A DNA stretch of 64,000 bases from Pratylenchus scribneri (lineage: Eukaryota; Nematoda; Chromadorea; Rhabditida; Pratylenchidae). Under the pieces are notes generated by a model. The model ran no database searches and was not told where the DNA came from. It was given only the letters and a program-made list of their open reading frames with translations. The stretch lies in assembly GCA_030063045.1 (NCBI GenBank), contig JAQSEB010000105.1, forward strand, positions 372,001 to 436,000. The letters run 5' to 3'. Both the position numbers and the translations under genes were made by a program. Shown here one piece after another: positions 34,914 through 45,400 of the stretch (position 1 is the first letter of the stretch; each line of letters opens with the position of its first letter).

Positions 34914-35551
34914 TGGAAATGTAAAATTAAAAACCGTGGATGTTTCACGGAAATTGCGGGACGATGCGCGTTGACGAGGAGCTGATGAGTTGCGGGATGG
35001 TGCACGTTCTTGGATATTGCGGGATGGTGCACGTTGCCGAGGTGTCGAATTGTAAGAGCGGGCACGGCTGGATGACCTTCGAGTTGGAGTGGCCGCCGAA
35101 TTGGTCGAATTCGAAACAGATGGACGGGCCGGTCCACGAGAGCGAGAGCGCGAACGAAAACCAAGGCCCCCTTCCTCTTCATGCTGGAGCTCGTGCTTTT
35201 GCATTGCGGTTTGACTATCGGATCCATGCAGGCAATATCTAATTTTAATTATTAATTATGATAAAATAAGCAAAGATTAAACAAACTTGCACTTATACAG
35301 TGTTCCACGCTCTTCCGCCGTGTGGGCTTTGCCCTTGTGTGCATTTTTTCCTTTCTCAGTTGCGAAGCATTGGCCGCAAAAATCGATCTCGCATTTATAG
35401 GGCTTGTTCAATGTGCACCGAGCAATGTGTTCTTGCAACTAAAAAATGATATAAATATAAAGAAAATTATGATAAATATACATACAACATTCGCAAAGAA
35501 TTTTTGGGGACAATGCGGGCACTTCAGTTTTGTTGGAATTGGATTGCTCAT
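34890..35551 (-). CDS. Three-finger C2H2 zinc-finger protein with an Arg/Ser-rich tail
   Basis: Three exons (35486-35551, 35287-35438, 34890-35238) give 188 residues. Finger 1 starts LKCPHCPQKF and ends in the second exon with HIARC (C-terminal ligand Cys); finger 2 is CEIDFCGQCFATEKGKNAH-type with two histidines; finger 3 is YKCKYCLHGS followed by QKHELQH. The tail is rich in RS, PRQRAPSRN and RASSRN repeats, as in proteins that bind RNA or splicing bodies, though DNA binding is equally possible. The last seven codons and the stop fall inside the right terminal repeat of foldback element I, so the present C-terminus is partly transposon-derived, unless an unseen splice removes it. Confidence 0.75.
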
Positions 35552-36476
35552 TTTTATTGATGATTTGTTGGTCGACCTTATGCAGAAATAAGAATTTAGC
35601 AAAGAACTTGATAAAGCTAAAATTAATGGTAAACATTATTTGCATCAATGTAGCTTAATTAATTTCAGGAGATGGGAATGGGCGGGGTGGGGGAAGGGGA
35701 CATGGAAATTCAAATTAGAAATTTGGACGTATACCCTGGTGGTGCTTGTTAAATTCGGTTAAAAAAGAATATTAAAATATTTTAATTTATAGGGATTAAA
35801 TCAACGACATTTAAAATAAAAGAAAGTTAAAACCTATTTCGAAATATACATTGTTTACGCATACATTGTTTTTGCTAGTTTTTAACATGTATAAATATGT
35901 GTTTTGAAATAAGGGGTTTTCCACTCGTAGTATGGATGGGGGAGACAGTCAACGACTAAGAACAAATGGAAATGGCTAAGATTTTATTGGCCCTATAAAA
36001 AGGGGGAGGCCGAATGAAGTGGATGCAAAAACAGCCGATTGGACAAGAATGGATGTTGATATTGCAAAGCAGTGAAGATAAGATAGGACGCGAAATGACC
36101 AATTGAAGTAGATAGGAGGAATAGGATGTGAGTGTCTATTGATTAGTATTGATTTTTGTGGGGATCTTGGATGGAGGGAAAGTAAAGTGAATGTGGAAAA
36201 GATGGAGTAATGGTGAACCAAGAAAGGTTTTTTATCGGATATGGGCAAAATTATGCATAAAAGCCATTGATTAAATCCATATGTGAATGTGAAATAAATA
36301 ACTCGATAAAATAAAACTGAAATAAAGATTGAATTAAAACATATACCTTTATTATAACTGAGATCAAGTCTAAATTAGAGCAACAATACATATACATTGC
36401 AATCAATCAATTTCCAATATTATTCTTTTTATCAATTTATAATCACAATATTCGCAATCCATTATTATATTCCTTT
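35552..36476. other. Spacer between the zinc-finger and F-box genes
   Basis: About 900 AT-rich bases with a G-rich patch at 35665-35700. I see no coding sequence or RNA gene. It would contain the zinc-finger promoter and the F-box 3' end. Confidence 0.5.
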
Positions 36477-39400
36477 CTATTCTGTTGCATTCTTCACAAA
36501 CAATGCTTTCACCGAGCAATTAGCCATTTTGACTCCATATTGAGGTTCTCCATATAGATTGAATCCAAATCCCACAGAAGTCAAGATCAGATAGCGCATA
36601 CCAGCCGGATAATCGGTGAAAACATGCTCCACTTGTTCCCAGCGTTCAGCTAAAAATTGAATTTTATTTTAATATAATCAATTAATGATATTACACAATT
36701 TAAATTAAAAAATGCTATACATGGTTTTACATATCTTAATGGTTTGTGAGCACAATATTAAATGAAATGTTCGAAATTTGCATGTTTTTACGTAATTAAC
36801 TAAGAATTATAGATTTTAAAATGCATTTAAAAATTGCACCCACCTTCCCAATGATTGAAGTTGTTGAAAAACGATGAGATTGATGCGGCAATCCAATGGT
36901 CATTCTCATCTCGGCGTTCGTCCCGGCGTTCCCGTTGATTTCTGCCATTTGGAAACATGCCTGTGAAATGTTCATTTCCATTTCCATCCTTGTAAATTTC
37001 ATTTTCACGAATTTCTTCTTCATCCTCATCACTTTCATCTTCATCCTCATCACTTTCATCTTCATTCTCAACAATGTTGGCTTCCAGGGAACAAAGCATT
37101 CGATAATAGGAAGTGCAATCCCGACGATTGGCGACCATTTCGGAAACAACAATTGTAGGCCGGAAAATGTCCATTATGTCGTCCTTAAATTAAAATATTT
37201 TTTATATTTTAATTAAATGTAATGAATTTTATTCTAATGAAGATAATATTTATGTCGCGTCGGCAGAAAAGGGTAATTTGGGGGAAATAGGAAAAGATGG
37301 GAAATTGGGCTCAATAGATTTGACCGACGTGAAGTTTACCAAAAAATTCGACTCTTTACCAAAATTTGACTCTTCAAATTCCAATTTGTTCAAAATTAAC
37401 ACCAAGTTATTATTCACTTTATTAAATTCTCCGGCAATGTGTAAAAGCGATGAAGAAGATTAACTGGGGGATTTATGGCTGTGGGAATCAGCAGAAAATG
37501 GGAATGAAGAAAAATCCGTCGGGAAAAGGCTTTTTAAAGCTCCCGGAAAGGTTGATATGAATCAACGGGGCGGAGGAGGAGGGAAATTGAAATTCGCATT
37601 TGAAAGATGCGACACACCCCCCGGGCATGAATTGTGATTGTAAATTGGGGGGTGTTGAGGGGTAACATGGGCATATGGCAATGAGGGAAAAATCGGTGCA
37701 TGTGCCTGAATATTAAGGCCAGGGGGAGGACCGTGAGGAAATTTGATGGAATTCAAAGGAATCAAACGAGTGATATTGGGTAATTTCCGAATGCGGTTCT
37801 CCATATTCTTTCCAATTTTCTTCTTCTTTGGGGATCTCTTCTTCTTTGATTTGGGGCGGTTGATGGGGAGGTGGACCACAGAGCCGGAGGACAGAATTTG
37901 AACACGGGAAATGACGTTTGGGCGATTCGAAGCAGCATTCCGAGGGGAAAAATTAATTTTAGGGAGTTTTCCATTATTTCCAGTGACCACCTCGATTTTT
38001 TGAGTCGGTTCAGGCGGAGGAGGAGGTGGTGGATCGGATGGGGCCAAAATGGGAGGAACAGCAGGTGGAGTGCCCGGAGGGAGAGGAATTTCTTGCACAG
38101 CAATTGGGTGACCAGGGGGCAAAGCACAACCAGATTCCAATTCAGGGGATGGGGCACGGATGCGAGGACGAGGCTCTGACGATTCCACTGTCACTTTGAT
38201 GATGGGGGACGGGATAGGGGTGACAGTGGTGACATCCACTTCCATATCCTGCTCATCCACTTCCATAGCCTGATCTTGTTCATTGCACGACATTTTGGTT
38301 GAGAATTTAGGTTGAATTTTGGGGGAAGGATTTGGTTTAGAAATCTTTAAATGAGCAAAGATTGCTGCAATAAGTGGTGTAGGGTCATATGGGGAGGTTT
38401 TCCGGGAATTCATCTGAAGGGGATTATAAGCGATGAGGAGGGGGGTTAGAGCGTTGCACCAATTCGGCAACGGTATTGTTAAGTTCCCGCAATTCAATTG
38501 AATTGTTGGGAACGGGGGGAATGGGGCTAATGGTGGGAGATGGGAATAGATTGGGGAAAAAATGTTTGCCCAAAGTAAGGCAGAATTTGGCCAAAATGTA
38601 TAGGAAAACGATGGCCACTGTTGAAAGGGCACCAACGATTGAAATATATTCAGCCGAAGGTTCTGGCTTTTGCAGGAATTGGAGAAATTGGTCGAAAGCC
38701 AGATAAAGTGCTGGTGGAATAAGGAGGGGTGCCGTGTGTTTAAGAATGGGTTTGGCGAATTTCCTGTTTTTGGAACGATAACCCAAATAATCTTTGCCTG
38801 GCCGTGATTGGACAATGGGAAGCAGGATAAAGGCCAGGCAGAGGATAACGAGGATTGATGGTGGTGGGGTCCAAGTGCCCTTGCGGTTGGAATGGTTGAA
38901 ACGGGCAAATTTGCGGCAAAAGAAAACACCACTAGCCAGAATGCCAAAGAAGGCAATGAGAACGAAAGTGAGGAAAGCCCATGGTGATTCTTCAGTGCCG
39001 AATTGGGGAAGGACCACAAGGTCCAATGAGAATACTTCAAGGCTGATGACATTTCCCATTTATTAATAGGATTAATTTGATAAGTGATGGTGGATGTTAT
39101 AGGATGTTGGAAGAATGAAAGGGGTTGATAAAATTGTTCGAGATAAAAGTAGGCGGAGTTTAAGGTGGAAATGAAATGGCAAATCGGATATGGTAAATGT
39201 AATATGAACGGAAACATTGTGTGAGAAAATAATTTAATAAAAATTTTGATTATGAATGGTGTAATGGTGGGAACGTTTGAACTGCGCTGATAAGCGCCGC
39301 TCCCCCGGCCTAGTCAGCTCCGGGGAATCTTCCTGCTTCTCAATTCTAAGAATGAGGAAGGTGTATTAACTGGGCTGGGAACGCGAATAGGAGGAGGTAT

Positions 39401-42400
39401 AATTGGCTTAATCAAATCTTGTTGATCAGCCGGGATAGGGGAAGTGGGAACGGTTGGTGGAGGAGAAATGGAGGAAGGAATCTCAAGGGGGTAAAGATGG
39501 TTGACTGATCGGGAAAGAATGTGACCGTTCGAAAGGCGAACCTTGGCCGTGTCTGGGAAATTGTCCGTATTATTACAGACATCAACAATTACAGCGGTTC
39601 GCCAAAGTGAACGGGGTGAAGTGGGGTCCATTATTATGACTAATTCGCCAATTTTTGGCTTACGGTGGGATTTGGGGGAGGATTTCTTCTCTTTATCTCT
39701 TAATGAGACAAGATAATCCATTTTCCATTTAGTCCAAAATGATTGGGATTTTTTGGAAATATTGTCCCAGAGGTCATTCAGGGACTGCATTGTACTTTGG
39801 GGAGCATATGAAGGAGGATTCGAAATTGAAAGGGAGGAAGGGAAATTATGGCCTAATGGCCGAATGAAATCGATGGGTCTGAGAGGACGTGGATCTGCCG
39901 AATTAGCAGAGTCAAAACTAATGGGACGGCAGTTAATAATGTTTTCTATTTCAGATAAAATAGTTTGGGCATAATCAAAGGTAAATTGTTTGGGGTGGAT
40001 GCCGGCACAGAGCGAACGTCTCAAATGAGACTTAATAAGAGCGACGAAGCGCTCATAAAACCCATATTTCCAGGGAGCAAAAGGGGTTCTTAAGTGCCAA
40101 ATAGGAGAAAGGGTGAGGAGGGATTTGTGAATGGCAATAAATGTTGGTGCCTGATCAGAATAAATGGAGGTCGGTTGACCATGTTTGGCACAAAACCGAC
40201 GATAAGCCAGTAGAAACATGGGTGCGGATTGATTGGGTAGTAAGTCAAGGGAAATGCCACGGGTGATAAGGCAAACCCATAAAAGGATATAAAATTTTTG
40301 GGTTGTGGCTTTTTTATCAACAGGAAATGTGGGAAGCAACCGGAGGGGGCCACAAAAGTCCACCCCTACTGATGAAAACGGAGTTGCGGGTGTAACCCGG
40401 TCTTTTGGTAATTGTGGAAAGGGGGGTAAATTATAGGGTTGTGCCGAAAACCGGCGGCATGGAAGACAGGCTTTATAAATAATATGAGAAACGGAATGCT
40501 TGCCTCTAGGGATCCAATAATGACGGCGAATAAATGAAAGGGTTAAAAGCGGGCTAGCATGGAGGAAATTAAGATGAATTTCATAAGTTAAAAGAGATGT
40601 AAGTGGGGATTTGGAAGGAAGGAAAATTGGGTCTTGTGTATCAATGGGTAATTGGCTATTACCTAAACGACCCTTGGAACGAAGTAATTGGTTAGGGTCT
40701 AGGAATAGCCCAAGGGCTTGATTGTCCCTATCCTTGGGAGGGAGAAATTGTTGTTCTTGGCGAATAAGAAATGCCATTGAACGGTGTAATTCAGGAATGT
40801 TGATAAGAATAGAGTTTGGGATGGGAAGTGTTGAGGGTGAAAGAAATTGGGTATGGATATTTGGGCGAAGGCGGTATATGAATCGAAGAAAATAGGCAGT
40901 GATACGTAAAAGTTTGGGTAGCCGAGAAATTTTGTCAAATTTAATAATACGGTAAATGGGATTAAATTGAGTGGCATTATAGGTGAATAATGGCGAATTA
41001 GTTGGAGGGAAGGGTTTGGTTTTAAATCCATTTGAAAGAAAAGTGGGAAAATCAGGCCGTAAAGGTGGCCAATTTTGCTGAGGATGGGAAAGCCACTCTG
41101 GGCCATTCCACCAAATTGGAATGGATTCGAGGGCAGAAGGGGAATCAACACCATGTGTGCCTAAATCGGCAGGGTTTTCGGAACCCGGAATGTGGTTAAT
41201 GGACATATTAGGAAAATCTCGAATGGCTTTTAAGCGATTAAATACAAAAATGTCGCGAATTTGAGTGGAGGAATTTAGCCAAGCGAGGGAAACTGCAGAA
41301 TCAATCCAGAGATTTAAAGGGAGGGAAATATTAATATGGGAAAGTTCATTTTGGACAAATTTCAATGCCCTTGTGCCCATAAGGGCTGCCATTAATTCCA
41401 GTTTGTGAATGGTTAAGTTGGCATTTTTGTAAGGTTTAACTTTGGTTTTACTGAAAATCAGAAAAACCTTGGATTTGGAATGTGATAGATGGGAGACACG
41501 CAAATAAACTGCAGCACACATAGCAGTTAATGATGCGTCGCTAAAACAATGTAATTCATAATGAAGATCGTTTGAAGGAAAGATAAAAGGGTGGCGGGGA
41601 ACTGAAAGGATTGATTCTGGAGGCCATTTCTGGAACAATTTGGCCCAATTAACATTAGCTTCCTCAGTCAAAGGGTCTGTCCATTTCATTGATTGGGACC
41701 AAAGAGATTGAAAGAATGATTTAATTGGGAGAAGAATTGGACTGAGGAAGCCTGTGGGATCGAAATGGGAAGCCAAAAATGCCAAAACATCGCGTTTGGC
41801 TGGGATTTGAGAAAAGGAAGGTGGGGATAAATTGAAATAAAGTTGATCAGTTTGAGTGTTCCAATTAATGCCAAGGAATTTTTGATGAATTCCGGGAAGG
41901 CAAACATTTTCGGGAAGGTGAGATAAGATTTGAGGAATTAGATGCGAATTCCCTTAGCGGCATTTTTGCCTTGGAAAATAATTCAATGGTCAGAACATTT
42001 GGATTGTCCTTCGGCAATGGAATTTGCTGAGAGGAAGATATTGTCAACATAAATATTTTGATTAAGTTCAGGAGTGAGTGGGGAGGGATTTTGGGATAAA
42101 TGAAATCGAATTGTGCCAGCCAAAAGAAAGGGAGAGCAGACATAGCCAAATAAAACACGTTGAAAACGCAAAATGCGTAAATTTTGTTGGGAAAGAGGGA
42201 GAGAGGGGTCCTTCAACCAGAGAAACCGTGTGGAATCTCTATGGGAAGGATGAATTGACACTTGAAGGAATGCCTTCTCGATGTCACAAATGATGGAAAA
42301 TGGAGGAATACGAAAACGGATTAGGCAACCGATCAGATTGGGGAGAATGACGGGGCCTGGTTCTAAACAATCATTAATGGACATTTCATTTCCAATTTTG

Positions 42401-45400
42401 GCCGATCCATCATAAACAATGCGGAGTTTATTTTTAATGGGATTAAAGACGGGATGATGTGGTACATAGTGTAAAGGGGGGTTATATTTAGAAGGATCTG
42501 GCACTTCTTCAGTGATGCCCAGATTGATTTGTTCCATGAGCAAATCATGGTAACGGGTAAAAAGGGTTGGATTTTTATTGAGGGCATTAATGGTCGATTT
42601 TAAGCGGCCCCAAGCTAAACCGTAGTTTGATGGTAATGGCAAGGAAAGGGGGTTAGATTTGAATGGGAGTTTGACCTCATAACGGTCATCTTGGACTCGA
42701 ATATTTGAAATGAGGTCATTGTAAATTTCATCATTATTTTTCCCGAAGGAATCTTCATTTACACCCACTCCTTCGAGTGTAAAAAAATTAGGTGGGGGTT
42801 CAGGGGAGGATTGCATGCAAAAATAGGTGATGCGATTATTAATTGGAGTTTCACAATGGGAAATGGGAGAAGGAGGATTAGGGCCATAGGGCTTTCCGGC
42901 AATGGCCGGCCCAAGTAATGTATGGATGAGGGTATATCCAGATGGAAGGCGCTGAATTGGAGTTGGTTCCAACTCATAGTAATAGTCTGCGCCAAGCAAA
43001 ACAATGGGAGAAACGATTTCAGTGGAATTAATTAATTCAGATTTGGAAGAGAGTAATTCGGGAGAGAATGGGATATAATGAGTGGGTTGTGTCATATGTT
43101 CCACAGTATTTGCTTTCACCACCAAAGTGCGACCGTTAGTAAGTTTCAGGCCAAATTCGGTGAAAAAAGATGGGGTGGATGTGCAATTGGGATTATTGAA
43201 CACACCCAATTTTAAAGAAGTGGGGGTGAAAGATAATGACAGCTGTTTTGCACCTTTGGAAGAAATATAACTATGAGTGCTGCAATCATCAAAAACCAGA
43301 ATCCCCTCAATACAATGATCTGGTAATTTGGGGTTAAAAATTTGAGTACGAAGACATTTGAAAAGGACTGGAGGGGTATCGGTCAGAAAATCTTTACGAA
43401 AAACAGATGAGGTGTTTGTTTGAGGAGGGGGGCCTTTTGGGTTTTGGCCATCCCCAGGAATATTAATAGAAACCACACTTTCGGGTGCTGCCATGGATTG
43501 AGGGGGAAGAGGTGTATATGGCGGATTGGATGGATTTGTGCCATAAAATTGGGGATAAAAAGCTGGATGAAATGTTGGCTGTGGAGTAGGAATGGGATAA
43601 TATTGAGTGGGCTGGGTAACTGCAGCCGTTGGAGGAATAGGAGCCATTGAAGAATTTGATTGCGTGAAATTGGTGGACTGGGAACGATTAAATTTGGATT
43701 TATTTGGAGAAGGACACAATGCGCGTGAATGTCCACCAGAACAATTACTACATTTGAGGGAATTGGAATTGGGGCATTTGTTAGCGAAATGGCCTTCCTT
43801 CATGCATTTTAAGCACCTTTTAAGGGCTTTGAGGCGTTCAATTCGCGATTCTCGCGTTGTAAATTTAGGACAACTACTTGAAAAATGGCCACATTCCACG
43901 CAAAAGATGCAAGGAAGTTTGGGTTCAATTTTGGCCTTAGAAGATTGGGATGGTGGTTTTTGATTGGGGTTGTTTTGTGTATTAAAGGTGAGTGAAGAAT
44001 TAGGTTGAGAAGGCTGTTCATGGGATTGAACATTAGGATAGGAAGAAGAGGAAGAAGAAGGATTTTGAGGTTTGCGGGACTCACGAATAGGATGGATTGA
44101 TTGGATGTTCTCCTTCCGTTTCAAAATGGCCTTCAATTTGTGGCGAATGTCCTCCGTGGTCCATTCTTCGCCATCACCCAAATCTTCCTTGGCCTTATAC
44201 AATTCTTCCAATATGAAGGCTGGGAGTTTGCCTTCAATCTCCATTTGAACATGGAGCGCATTTGAGTCGACATGCTGTTGATCAAACCGAATGCATATGC
44301 CTTCCAAAGCGTCAATCAATTTTGAAAGGTCGGGGCATAAGTGTTCGCCTTTGCGAACGATGGGAAGAGCCTTGAGGGATTGATGGAGGGTTCTTTCTAT
44401 TTCATTTGGGTTATTGTATTTGGTTTCCAGCAATAACACGGCTGAGTCGTAAGAATCGTCCGTGAGTGGTAGTGATTCAATGAGGGATAATGGGGCTTGG
44501 GATAAACAGGTTTTGAGATAGGACAATTTGACTGCACCAGTCAGTCCTTCTAAATCGCCGACAGCGGCTTTGAACTGGGACCAGAAGGAAATAAAATCGG
44601 CACACTTGCCATTGAAAGTGGGAAGTTGCATTCTAGGAAGGTGGGCATGGGATTGAGTAGCAGCAATGGGAGGAGCAGCAACAACAAGAGGGGGTGGGGG
44701 AGGGGGTGGCTGGATAGGAACAATATTAGGTTGAGCCGCCTTAAGGGCTCGTAATTGGGTTTTGAGTCTACGGATATAGGTTTTACATTGGTCAATTGAG
44801 GCGGCATAAGGATTGTCGGCTATAAAAGCCTCATATAAAGGGGTATCGACAGTTCTCTCGGCACCTGTCATATTGTTTCTTAAGGACATCCATCGGTCAA
44901 TGGGTTGAGTGAGGTCAAGAAGTCTTTCAATTGTTTCTTCCAAATGTTCCTCCAAATGGGATATAAGAGTGGGGATTTGGGCTAATTGTTCAGCAGGAGG
45001 AACTGGGAAATTTTGTTGATGGGCCAGAATTTGGTTGATATGTGGAAGGGCAAGGCGGATTTGCTCTCGGTAAGGAGCAGACATGGTGGGAATAGAAGTA
45101 AAATAAATGAAATGAAAAGGTTATAAATATTAGAATTGGAGCTCTCCACGGTTGAGCTGTCGCGTCGGCAGAAAAGGGTAATTTGGGGGAAATAGGAAAA
45201 GATGGGAAATTGGGCTCAATAGATTTGACCGACGTGAAGTTTACCAAAAAATTCGACTCTTTACCAAAATTTGACTCTTCAAATTCCAATTTGTTCAAAA
45301 TTAACACCAAGTTATTATTCACTTTATTAAATTCTCCGGCAATGTGTAAAAGCGATGAAGAAGATTAACTGGGGGATTTATGGCTGTGGGAATCAGCAGA

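Noticed and set aside
38294..39217. Upstream half of the 551-residue frame in the BEL/Pao element
   Set aside because: It overlaps the membrane ORF in another frame and lacks a plausible start or domain; only the part from 38293 down looks like protein.
45121..45157. Primer binding site for a named tRNA after the 5' LTR
   Set aside because: The TGG word is offset by nine bases and I cannot match it to a tRNA 3' end without a search.
45183..45368. 61-residue plus-strand frame present in both LTRs (also 37278-37463)
   Set aside because: It is antisense to the element and is duplicated only because the LTRs are identical.
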